Made by a program: the position numbers and the translations under genes | Part shown: positions 1 through 6,366 of the stretch, piece after piece | Layout: the number at the start of each line of letters is the position of its first letter | How positions within the stretch are numbered: position 1 is the first letter of the stretch | The notes under the pieces: generated by a model | What the model was told of the DNA's origin: nothing | Databases searched by the model: none | The model's input: the letters and a program-made list of their open reading frames with translations, nothing else | NCBI GenBank assembly: GCA_020072965.1 | Contig: JAIQFY010000018.1 | Coordinates: 1-64,000 of the forward strand | Length of the DNA: 64,000 nt | Direction: 5' to 3' | Source: Terriglobia bacterium | GTDB taxonomy: Bacteria > Acidobacteriota > Terriglobia > JAIQFV01

Positions 1-1
1 T

Positions 2-247
2 CCGGAAGACAAGAGAAGAACGAAAACCTACGGACCCTATTATCAATGGACCTACAAACGGGAAGGGAAAACGGTCACGATCAACCTGACCAAGACCCAA
101 GCCGGGGCGTTTCAAAAGGCGATCCACAATCAGCGCCGGGTCAATCGCATTCTCAAGAAAATGCTGAACCTGTCACGAACCATCTTACAACGTACCACGG
201 TGGGGGTACCCAGGCGGATGCGTGTGCCGCGTGGCGAAAACCCTTAA
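2..247 (+). CDS. DUF6788-like small protein, 5'-truncated by window edge
   Basis: Reading frame 2 is open from the first bases to TAA at 245-247 (81 codons) and has no start in the window, so the gene begins upstream. The ORF track shows only a Met-initiated shadow in another frame. The translation contains GPYYQWTYKREGKTVTINL followed by a basic helix and IHNQRRVNRILKKMLNLSR, the pattern of short DUF6788-type proteins (YGPYYQ-W start, long basic helix). No biochemical function is known to me. Proteins of this type often lie beside transposase genes, which fits the repeat-rich surroundings. The family call rests on pattern memory. The 3' end looks natural. Confidence 0.5.
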   Translation, partial: PEDKRRTKTYGPYYQWTYKREGKTVTINLTKTQAGAFQKAIHNQRRVNRILKKMLNLSRTILQRTTVGVPRRMRVPRGENP

Positions 248-739
248 CTTAGTGCCATTCGTGACTGGGTGGATTTGTGGGGCCCACTAGTGCCCTTGTC
301 TACGCTTCAGCAAGGTCTTCTCGCGGAGACCCAGGCAAGACTTGGGGTCCGGATGGTTCCCTATTCGTTTCTCCGCCGCGGCGGACTCTTGCATCTGCAA
401 CTTCCTACCGGTTTATCCCACCGCTCGGACTCTCAACAATTTCCCCCATAGGAGCCAAAGATTGTTAATCCGAAACCCGTCTTGTGACGATGAGAATAGA
501 GCGCTGCGAGTGCTCAAAGGCGTCGTAGCCGCAGGTAAGGAGGGGAGGTTTACCTCTCCTTTAAACTCACACGCCTTGCCCCGGCCAATAACATTACCGC
601 AAAGATTTTGTAAGTATTGGAGAGGAGTATACGCATTGCCATCGATGGGTTTCGCAGGTGAGCTGTGCGTGAAGCCTCTTGGGGGCGGAAGTAAAGTGAG
701 ATCAAGGGCTTTCAGATAATCATATTAAGGAGAGGCTTC
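248..739. other. Non-coding stretch with one hairpin
   Basis: No convincing gene is seen; the overlapping ORFs at 269-719 have low-complexity, shadow-like translations and no ribosome binding site. There is a 9-bp hairpin with a 2-nt loop at 541-560 (AGGGGAGGT/ACCTCTCCT, one G-U pair). It is followed by only a short T run, so it is a weak terminator candidate for the truncated gene upstream. No RNA family is recognised. Confidence 0.4.
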
Positions 740-1168
740 ATGATTTTCTTTTTCTTCTGGATCATGTTTTCCATCGGTGTGGCAGTCATTGCCAACAATA
801 AAGGACGCAGCGGGGTCGGCTGGTTCTTTCTATCCCTCTTAATTAGCCCCCTTTTGGCCGGCATATTCGCATTGATTGCCAGCCCAATAGCGCAGAATGT
901 GGAGCTCAATAAGATCGCATCAGGCGACATGAAGAAGTGCCCTTACTGCGCCGAGATTATAAAGAGAGAGGCCATAGTGTGCCGATATTGTGGGAGGGAT
1001 TTTCCTGCGCCAGTGTCTCCATCACCAGTTTCGGCTTCGCCAGGAGAATACTGGGCAGAGAAAAAGCGTCAGTCTGATTCATTTTGGACAGAACAGAAAC
1101 GCCTCATTTACTTAGAAAAACGTGAAGCGCTGAGAAGGAATAATCCGTCAATTGACGGCACTCGATGA
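740..1168 (+). CDS. Zinc-ribbon membrane protein (short paralogue)
   Basis: 142 aa. An AAGGAG Shine-Dalgarno sits 8-9 nt before the ATG. Residues 1-20 and 27-50 form two hydrophobic segments separated by NNKGRSGVGWFF. A zinc ribbon follows, CPYCAEIIKREAIVCRYCG (CxxC-x10-CxxC), near residues 67-85. The C-terminal 55 residues are proline/serine-rich and then charged. It resembles the N-terminal third of the next plus-strand gene, so the two are paralogues. The zinc ribbon should face the cytoplasm behind the membrane hairpin. Function is unknown; zinc-ribbon/TM fusions of this sort are common in accessory regions. Confidence 0.75.
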   Translation: MIFFFFWIMFSIGVAVIANNKGRSGVGWFFLSLLISPLLAGIFALIASPIAQNVELNKIASGDMKKCPYCAEIIKREAIVCRYCGRDFPAPVSPSPVSASPGEYWAEKKRQSDSFWTEQKRLIYLEKREALRRNNPSIDGTR

Positions 1169-1347
1169 AGTCCTTTGCTTATTGCGGCAGCCGCTCCAAA
1201 TTGGCCATTCGCCCAGTTGAATCTGGAGCCGCATCTTCCTCGAAAGGTGAATTCCCTGGATTCGCACTTAACGACCATTAAGTCCCGTACCACATGATTT
1301 CCAATCGCAGCCTCTAACTGATCCAGAAGGCCAGTGAATTCAATCAT
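1108..1347 (-). CDS. Possible small hypothetical protein
   Basis: 79 aa. It is included only because its ATG is preceded by a very good ribosome binding site (TTGGAGGATCTGAAATG read on the minus strand). The translation (MIEFTGLLDQLEAAIGNHVV...) has no recognised domain. Its 3' end overlaps the 3' end of the convergent zinc-ribbon gene by about 60 bp. It fills the gap between two paralogous zinc-ribbon genes. It may be a real accessory gene or a chance ORF. Confidence 0.3.
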   Translation of the reverse strand: MIEFTGLLDQLEAAIGNHVVRDLMVVKCESREFTFRGRCGSRFNWANGQFGAAAAISKGLHRVPSIDGLFLLSASRFSK

Positions 1348-1427
1348 TTCAGATCCTCCAAAAGATAGGCAGTGTTTTGGGGGAAATATCCATGACGGAC
1401 AAAATGCATTGTTAGGAGGGGGATTGA

Positions 1428-2708
1428 ATGTTCTTCGATCTTATTTGCATCTTTATCTTTTTCTTTCTCAGTGGGCTAGCGTGGCACATTGCAAGTAAGA
1501 AAGGCCGGTCTGGAGTCGGCTTCTTCTTTCTTTCTGTAGGAATCGGGATTCCGATTTTCATCTTTACTTTGATTTTTGGGCTAGGCTATGTATCGATCAT
1601 TGGCCCTCTCGTGGGACTTATTTGCGCAGCGGTTGCAAAGCCTGATCTAAAGAAGGTCGAAGAAAGTAGTGTTCAAACGGGTCAATCAAAGAAGTGCCCT
1701 TACTGCGCAGAGCTAATAAAGCAGGAGGCGATTGTCTGTCGATATTGTGGAAAGGACCTTCCCCCGGGCGTCTTGCCATCACCAATGACCCAAGAAGTCC
1801 TCAGTAAATCAAACCTTGCGTCAGTTCCGATTGAAAAGAGCAATGCCAAGACCGATAGCAACACTGCATTGAAATTCACTCTCGGCGTTTTAGCTCTGGT
1901 CGCAATTATCCTGATCTCAATGGGGGTCTTCGGAAGAAACGACAATGAGGGAAAACGAGAGACAGTCGTTTCAGCGGAAAAGGAGGACCTACCTGTACTC
2001 GTGGGGTCGGAGGGCCACCTCACTGATCAAAACAATTGTCTAGTATTTGCAACAAAGGAAGACTACGCCGAGGCGTCTTACGCAGTAGCATACAACACCA
2101 AGAAATATGACCAAATGCTGAGTGAGGGGCGACGAATGTGGTTCGCAACTCCACACAGTAAGGTGAAGGTACTGGAGCTGACGCACGGAACGACCCGTTT
2201 AGCAAGGGTTCATCTGTCTGACGGAAAAGTAGGTTGGGTGCCAGAGACCTGGATTACAGTCACATCACAAGCGCAGGGAGAATCGACCACATCTAACAGA
2301 ACGGTTTCGGACAGTACACCGAACACGGGTCTTCCCGAGAGCGAGACTCAAACGATTGCCGACGAACCTGAATCGGCGGCCTCTTCTCAGAGATACAGCT
2401 ATCTTCTAAATGATCCCGATGAAACCAATATCCAGGTTGCGTCGACACGCGATGACTACATGAGGCTGGGGGTTTTGCAGACCGATCTCAATTATGAGAA
2501 GAATACGAAGTACAAGGACCTCTCGAGCAATGGCCGAATTTGGAAAGCGAAAAGCGGTGACAGAGTCATTGTGCTCAAAATGGAATCCGGGGCAACGAAG
2601 ATTCGCTTTGAAAACGGAAGAGAAGGTTGGGTGCGAGATAATAGAGTAATTCCCAGATCGCAATGGGAGGATATTTCCAGGACAGAATCGCAAAGCAAGT
2701 TCCACTGA
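1428..2708 (+). CDS. Membrane zinc-ribbon protein with two extracytoplasmic SH3-like repeats
   Basis: 426 aa. The start is supported by AGGAGGGGG about 6 nt upstream. It has two N-terminal hydrophobic segments, then a zinc ribbon CPYCAELIKQEAIVCRYCG near residues 88-106, then a third hydrophobic segment (KFTLGVLALVAIILISMGVF, about 149-168). The rest is polar and contains two related modules: about 195-280, ending in GKVGWVPETWI, and about 325-415, ending in GREGWVRDNRV. Each looks like an SH3-type beta-barrel (V-x-V-L-E/K-x-x-x-G-T and GxxGWV). It is a long version of the preceding paralogue. SH3-like repeats outside the membrane suggest peptide or cell-wall binding; this is inference. Confidence 0.75.
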   Translation: MFFDLICIFIFFFLSGLAWHIASKKGRSGVGFFFLSVGIGIPIFIFTLIFGLGYVSIIGPLVGLICAAVAKPDLKKVEESSVQTGQSKKCPYCAELIKQEAIVCRYCGKDLPPGVLPSPMTQEVLSKSNLASVPIEKSNAKTDSNTALKFTLGVLALVAIILISMGVFGRNDNEGKRETVVSAEKEDLPVLVGSEGHLTDQNNCLVFATKEDYAEASYAVAYNTKKYDQMLSEGRRMWFATPHSKVKVLELTHGTTRLARVHLSDGKVGWVPETWITVTSQAQGESTTSNRTVSDSTPNTGLPESETQTIADEPESAASSQRYSYLLNDPDETNIQVASTRDDYMRLGVLQTDLNYEKNTKYKDLSSNGRIWKAKSGDRVIVLKMESGATKIRFENGREGWVRDNRVIPRSQWEDISRTESQSKFH

Positions 2709-2781
2709 AGAGAGCCCGAAGATTGCCGGCACCAGTGCTGCGAGGCAATGCTTCAACATCCTCAAAATTCTGCTCAGATAA

Positions 2782-2901
2782 ACTCGTACCTGTCCCGAAT
2801 TTGTTCTCATCGAAGTCGCAGGCGATGAGATGTCTTTTCAGACCGTCTCGCGCACCGGCGTCACCGTCGACTCCGGCGTGATTCACCGGACCCCTCGGTG
2901 A
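2782..2901 (+). pseudogene. C-terminal fragment of a metallophosphoesterase-like gene
   Basis: After an in-frame TAA the frame is open from 2782 to TGA at 2899-2901 and reads ...FVLIEVAGDEMSFQTVSRTG...VDSGVIHR. This pattern (hydrophobic strand, GDxMxFQ, SRTGxTVDSG) resembles the last beta-strands of calcineurin-like/purple-acid-type phosphoesterases. Only about 40 codons remain and nothing upstream matches the catalytic domain, so I read it as the tail of a deleted gene. Family assignment is tentative. Confidence 0.3.
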
Positions 2902-3235
2902 GGTGCGCGCAAACCTCCACCCCAAGTCTCGCGCCCACTGACGTCAACCCCAACGCCGTCACACTCCCCGCTATCACCTAACACCTATTCCCTATTAGTT
3001 ATGATTTTGTCTGCCGTGGCGGACATGTCTGCGAAGAGCAGCTCATGCCGCCGCTCCTCCCCCTAGTGAAGGAGCAATCCGCAGAATCCTCATAGGCCCA
3101 CACCCACCGACGGTCTTCAGGACTCTGGCAGACGCAGGCATGCACAGAACACATGCCTGCGGCACCCCAGGTCAGGATTTTTCGGGTCAGACCTTCCAAT
3201 TTCCATCAGGCGCCTTCTGGAGTTTGGACATTGGG

Positions 3236-3385
3236 AGTAAGTCCGCTTCAGCGGACTTGCCTTTGTACAGCCCGCCGGTTCACCGGCGGGGACGGATATC
3301 TCGAGAGCAGCTACCCCGATTCATCGGGGTTGATTCTGCTGCAGCGTCCCGTTAACGGGGCGCTGGGATATAATCCTCCCCGAGA
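3236..3385. repeat. Multi-hairpin palindromic element, cluster A
   Basis: Four hairpins in 130 bp with unrelated stems and mostly a TTCA loop: AAGTCCGC-TTCA-GCGGACTT (3239-3258), CCCGCCGG-TTCA-CCGGCGGG (3271-3290), CCCCGA-TTCA-TCGGGG (3314-3329), and CAGCGTCCCGTT/AACGGGGCGCTG (3342-3365). An AGCAG/CTGCT pair brackets the third. The stem sequences differ but pairing and loop are conserved, which is the mark of a structured repeat rather than a terminator. It lies directly upstream of the higBA promoter. Confidence 0.7.
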
Positions 3386-3470
3386 ATCAGGATTCGATGA
3401 ATCGAGGCTTCCAGCCGTCCGCCTCGTCGTTTCCTTGGAATTGGGATTGTGCTTCTAACGAAAGCCTCAC

Positions 3471-3499
3471 TTGACAAGTGTTACGTAACGGGCTACAGT
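3471..3499 (+). promoter_or_regulatory. higBA promoter with palindromic operator in the spacer
   Basis: TTGACA (3471-3476), a 17-bp spacer, then TACAGT (3494-3499). The spacer contains the perfect 10-bp palindrome GTTACGTAAC (3480-3489), a good candidate for the HigA binding site in classic toxin-antitoxin autoregulation. The predicted transcription start falls at or next to the GTG of higB (3507), so the toxin message may be leaderless or nearly so. Confidence 0.6.
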
Positions 3500-3506
3500 C
3501 TGTGAG

Positions 3507-3797
3507 GTGAAAATACGGAACTTTGCCCATAAGGGCCTGAAGAGACTCTACGCGGAAGATAATGCGAAAGGTGTTCCGCCCGATACGGTGGACAAGCTTC
3601 GCAAGATGCTGGCATTTCTTGATGATATGCAGGGCCCCGAGGAATTGCGGTCGCTCCCGGCGTGGAAAGCACACACACTGACCGGCGACCGCAGGGACAC
3701 ATGGAGCCTCACCGTCACCCGTAACCGCCGGTTGACGTTCCGTATCGTCATCGCAGAGGGCGAAATCTGTGACCTTAACTTGGAAGACTACCACTAA
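3507..3797 (+). CDS. higB: HigB-family toxin (RelE superfamily mRNA interferase)
   Basis: 96 aa with a GTG start (MKIRNFAHKGLKRLY...). The sequence has the RelE/HigB layout: an N-terminal helix with KGLKRLYAEDNAKGVPPDTVDKLRKMLAFLD, then LPAWKAHTLTGDRRDTWSLTVTRNRRLTFRI and the C-terminal LNLEDYH tail typical of HigB proteins of the 'killer/host-inhibition' type. Members cleave mRNA on the ribosome. The antitoxin gene follows 19 bp downstream in the usual toxin-first order. It is preceded by its own promoter and operator. The length is normal and no disruption is seen, so the pair is probably functional. Confidence 0.9.
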   Translation: MKIRNFAHKGLKRLYAEDNAKGVPPDTVDKLRKMLAFLDDMQGPEELRSLPAWKAHTLTGDRRDTWSLTVTRNRRLTFRIVIAEGEICDLNLEDYH

Positions 3798-3816
3798 GAT
3801 GAAAGGAGGCAGCGAC

Positions 3817-4119
3817 ATGCCTATGAAGAACCCGCCCCATCCCGGAGATTTCATTCGGACTGAGATTATCGAGCCCGCCGGGCTATCGGTAACGGCAGCT
3901 GCCGCCGCGCTTCAGGTGTCCCGGCCAGCGCTATCCAGCCTGCTTAACGGTAGGGCTGACCTTTCGGGTAACATGGCGCTCCGCATTGAGAAAGCCTTTG
4001 GCGTGAAGATGGACACGCTGATGCGAATGCAAGCCGCTTACGACATTGCCCAAACCCGCAAGCGTGAGAAGCGAATTCGGGTACGGAGATTTCATCCCCT
4101 GGCCGACGTCCACGCATGA
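3817..4119 (+). CDS. higA: HigA-family antitoxin (XRE-type HTH)
   Basis: 100 aa from the ATG at 3817, chosen over the upstream in-frame start at 3769 because AAAGGAGG lies 8-9 nt before it and because homologues start M-x-M-K-N-PPHPG. The PPHPGDFIRTEIIEPAGLSVT start and the helix-turn-helix AAAALQVSRPALSSLLNGRADLS are diagnostic of HigA. It neutralises HigB and represses the operon by binding the palindrome in the promoter spacer. The C-terminus ends in a short basic tail. Confidence 0.92.
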   Translation: MPMKNPPHPGDFIRTEIIEPAGLSVTAAAAALQVSRPALSSLLNGRADLSGNMALRIEKAFGVKMDTLMRMQAAYDIAQTRKREKRIRVRRFHPLADVHA

Positions 4120-4261
4120 GCGCCCATGCTGATGTGAAGCGGCTCTCAAAGACTCCCCCAGAAATCCCAGAGAGCGGGATATGTGCGCCACCCGACCTAT
4201 TGTTCTACCTTGAACCTTGTGAGAAATAGGGCTGTCCCTAGTTTATCCGCATGACCCTCAG

Positions 4262-4355
4262 CCCCGCATGCGGGGCGCTGGATCTTTAGCCCACGGCGCC
4301 AGCCGTGGGAACGCTTATCAACAAGGGCGACAAGCCCCGTCAGGGGCGAAAGATT
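4262..4355. repeat. Multi-hairpin element, cluster B (three-way-junction type)
   Basis: GCCCCGCATGCGGGGC, a perfect 16-bp palindrome, is at 4262-4277. Next, an outer stem ATCTTT (4283-4288)/AAAGAT (4350-4355) encloses two hairpins: CCCACGGC-GCCA-GCCGTGGG (4291-4310) and GCCCC-GTCA-GGGGC (4335-4348). This is the layout of a small structured repeat found in many copies in environmental genomes of this type. It sits in a 590-bp gap (4120-4711) that otherwise holds only a promoter. Confidence 0.65.
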
Positions 4356-4505
4356 ATTCAGGCCATTTCCAGGTGATGCATCCATAATTAACAACGGGAT
4401 ATTTTTTCAAGTCCATCAATCCGGGACCGACCCGAATTGACCAAATGATGCGACCGCACTGATCTTCGCCAATCAGAAACCCGCACAATCTTCACCTCAT
4501 TTCCG

Positions 4506-4533
4506 TTGCACAAATCCGCCTTCCCTGTATAAT
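4506..4533 (+). promoter_or_regulatory. Candidate promoter upstream of the MazG-like gene
   Basis: TTGCAC (4506-4511), 16 bp, TATAAT (4528-4533). It is the only convincing promoter in the gap before the pyrophosphohydrolase gene, which starts about 180 nt downstream, implying a long leader. Confidence 0.45.
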
Positions 4534-4711
4534 CCAAAAACGTTTGGTCCTGCTCATCCGGTGTGTCGCCAGAAGTTCATGCTGAGCAGGAATCCCCCGG
4601 GAAATATCTTTTTTGTCCTTTCAATCTTCCTGATTAAAATCCCGGGATGGGCCCTTCGTACTCGAAGCATTTTCCTATGAAGAGAACACCACAAGACTTT
4701 CGGGGAGCAGA

Positions 4712-5065
4712 ATGTTCATGACAGGACTCGAGGAAGTCACTAAGAAAATCCGGGATTTCAGAGACGAACGCGACTGGATGCAGTTTCACAATCCCAAGAA
4801 CCTGGCTGGTTCTATCGTCATCGAGGCTGCCGAGATTCTGGAGCACTTTCAATGGAAAAGCCCGGAGGAGAGCACCGCCATTAGTCGCGAAAAGCACGAT
4901 GAAATCGCTTCGGAGATTGCTGACGTTGGAATCTATCTGATTGAACTCGCAGACAATCTCGGAATCGATCTCGTGAAAGCCATCCAGGATAAGCTGATCG
5001 TAAACGCCTCCAAGTACCCGGTCGCGAAGGCGAAAGGCTCGGCGTCGAAATACACTGAACTGTGA
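4712..5065 (+). CDS. MazG-like nucleotide pyrophosphohydrolase
   Basis: 117 aa. All-alpha NTP pyrophosphohydrolase of the small MazG-like type. The metal-binding pattern is visible: EAAE (residues 38-41) in IVIEAAEILEHFQW, and ExxD (68-71) in EIASEIADVGIYLIELAD. Such enzymes hydrolyse (d)NTPs to NMPs plus pyrophosphate and require Mg2+. An ATG two codons downstream (4718) is an alternative start; GGGGAGC precedes the first. Only 7 bp separate its stop from a DUF2075 helicase start, so the two were probably one operon before the helicase was destroyed. Confidence 0.85.
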   Translation: MFMTGLEEVTKKIRDFRDERDWMQFHNPKNLAGSIVIEAAEILEHFQWKSPEESTAISREKHDEIASEIADVGIYLIELADNLGIDLVKAIQDKLIVNASKYPVAKAKGSASKYTEL

Positions 5066-5072
5066 TACCCCC

Positions 5073-5190
5073 ATGCGACTTTATTCCGGACCCAGCAGAG
5101 ACTTTATCGACGATTCCGTCCACAACCGGATCACCGACAAGCTAAGAACCGCCTATTTCAATACCTACCGCCGGGAAGCCGCGCGCAGAA
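5073..5190 (+). pseudogene. N-terminal stub of a DUF2075 (Schlafen-group helicase-like) gene
   Basis: The first roughly 40 codons (MRLYSGPSRDFIDDSVHNRI...KLRTAYFNTYRREAARR) match the conserved start of DUF2075 DNA/RNA helicase-like proteins (MRLYSG-S--FI-D---N-I--KL---FF). The reading frame then runs straight into the 295-bp repeat at 5191 and ends with the repeat's own stop. No Walker motifs or other helicase sequence follow. The 132-aa ORF in the track is therefore a chimera created by the insertion, not a gene. Confidence 0.7.
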
Positions 5191-5485
5191 CAAATTCCTG
5201 GGGTCAGGCTTCCACAATTACACAATTACAGCCGATCGGTCACAGAAGCTTTGGTGCCAGGGGAGGCGGGTGGTTCGTTCTGTTGGTGTTATATCTGGCA
5301 GGGGAGTGCTGCGGCCTCACCCTGAAGGAGTTGGGCGAGGCGGCGGGGGGACCCCGGCTTACCACCGTCAGCAAGGCGGTGCGGCGGTTTCAGCAGCAGA
5401 TGGAGAAGGATGCGGACGAGGCTGCCCGCTTTGCTCAGGCCGTCTCCACATTGTGGAATGTGGAAGCCTGACCCTAGTTGCTGTT
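5191..5485 (+). mobile_element. RAYT-derived non-autonomous element, copy 1
   Basis: Nearly identical to 12611-12905 (same 295-bp length; I count three mismatches). Ends are inverted: GGGGTCAGGCTTCCACA at the left, and the complement of AGGGTCAGGCTTCCACA at the right. The interior encodes LVLYLAGECCGLTLKELGEAA...TVSKAVRRFQQQ...LWNVEA, a DnaA-C-terminal-like helix-turn-helix as found at the end of some REP-associated transposases. The last codons NVEA-stop are themselves the right repeat (AATGTGGAAGCCTGACCC). The HUH catalytic domain is absent. Its insertion truncates the DUF2075 gene. Confidence 0.75.
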
Positions 5486-5510
5486 CTTCATGGCTGCGGT
5501 GCGGCTCTAC

Positions 5511-5542
5511 AGCTCATTATTGTGGAAAGGCTCAGCCTTTCC
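5511..5542. repeat. REP palindrome related to those flanking the RAYT at 63 kb
   Basis: GCTCATTATTGTGGAAAGGCTCAGCCTTTCC. Its reverse complement matches the unit AGCCTTTCCGCAATARTGAGC seen near 62.88 and 63.84 kb. It includes the hairpin GGAAAGGCT-C-AGCCTTTCC at 5524-5542. This is a solo copy far from the transposase. Confidence 0.6.
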
Positions 5543-5831
5543 ATCTGATCCGGCACCTTCCCCCATTTCGAGTCGCTCTTGCCCCCTGCCATTGGCGGCG
5601 GGCCAGAGGGAGCGATGGGAAGAGGTATAAGAGGGCTTCGCAGAATGCCTGGGGCCAGGTCGCGACTTTGGACGATTTGAGGGTCGCCCCGCCGAAGATG
5701 CGGTCATCGTCCCGGTTTCTCACATTGTCAAACCATCCCAATTCGATACGCATTGTTCGCGGAATTTCCATTTGTCCAAAGTCCCAATCTGCCCCCAGCA
5801 TGTCTACCCTGCTTTCGGCAAAGCCCCTGAG

Positions 5832-5856
5832 ATTCTCGCACAAGTTGTGCGAGAAT
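5832..5856. repeat. Perfect 25-nt palindrome
   Basis: ATTCTCGCACAA-G-TTGTGCGAGAAT: 12-bp arms around one base, with no T run. It lies in a 900-bp stretch (5486-6366) with no intact gene. The minus-strand ORF 5532-5930 crosses it and contains DFGQMEIPRTMRIELGWF, reminiscent of a beta-barrel C-terminus, but I do not accept that ORF as a gene. Confidence 0.6.
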
Positions 5857-5926
5857 TGATCGCCTCCATTTCCTAAATTCGGGACAGTCCGAGCGAATAA
5901 TGAGAGACGGGCCCGGGTTTCTCCAG

Positions 5927-6082
5927 TCATCGGGGACGATGGGCTTGCATACAGGCCCTTAACAACTGGTTGCTGCGGGTTTGGTAACCGGAGCCTTGCA
6001 ACCTAAACCAACTCAGGACATCGGCATCAATGCGAAGGGTCAACTGCTGCTTATGAGGCACGAGCCCAAATCCACGGCGCAC
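5927..6082 (-). pseudogene. BrnA-type antitoxin remnant (DUF4415)
   Basis: The minus strand encodes VRRGFGLVPHKQQLTLRID...DVLSWFRLQGSGYQTRSNQLLRACM, 51 codons from a GTG at 6082 to TGA at 5927. This is the conserved core and C-terminus of BrnA antitoxins (TLRxDxDVLxWFRxQGxGYQTRxNxxLRxxM). The normal N-terminus is missing: upstream the frame meets a stop inside the REP-like sequence at 6094. No BrnT toxin was found in frame nearby. It was absent from the Met-only ORF track. It may still be translated from the GTG but is probably a relic. Confidence 0.65.
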
Positions 6083-6093
6083 TAAGAATTTTT

Positions 6094-6136
6094 GGGGTCA
6101 GGCTTCCACAATTACACAATTAGAGCCGATCGGTCA
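6094..6136 (+). repeat. Solo left end of the RAYT-derived element
   Basis: GGGGTCAGGCTTCCACAATTACACAATTAGAGCCGATCGGTC matches the first 43 bp of the 295-bp element with one mismatch, then diverges. It abuts the truncated BrnA gene, so it probably caused that truncation. Confidence 0.7.
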
Positions 6137-6298
6137 AATGAGCCTCTTGTTGTTCCTTGGATCATAGACCGGACTCATGACCAGACCTGTCCAAACGAGG
6201 GTTTTCGTCCGCGGACATTTTGCAGCCGTAATCTCCGCAATCCGTTCTTCAGCAGGGCTTTGTCGCGAAGGGTAGGTGAAGGCGAGGCATATCTCTTG

Positions 6299-6331
6299 GG
6301 GTGAACACTCCGTGTGGGTCTGTGTTCACCC
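6299..6331. terminator. Hairpin downstream of the WD40 gene
   Basis: GGGTGAACAC, a 13-nt loop, then GTGTTCACCC: a perfect 10-bp stem about 35 bp past the stop of the minus-strand WD40 gene. It has no clear U tract on that strand, so it may be a terminator or another palindromic repeat. Confidence 0.35.
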
Positions 6332-6366
6332 TTCAACTTTGCAGAGCTGACCTAAGGACTTTGTCG

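Noticed and set aside
342-719. 125-aa plus-strand ORF
   Set aside because: Composition is shadow-like, there is no ribosome binding site, and overlapping frames are equally open; no domain pattern.
3236-4355. Hairpin series considered as a CRISPR array or tandem terminators
   Set aside because: The units are not direct repeats with regular spacers and there are no T tracts; each hairpin has a different stem.
5532-5930. Minus-strand ORF of 132 aa with DFGQMEIPRTMRIELGW, like a TonB-receptor C-terminus
   Set aside because: It crosses a perfect palindrome and a REP, the resemblance is limited to about 15 residues, and there is no terminal aromatic after it.
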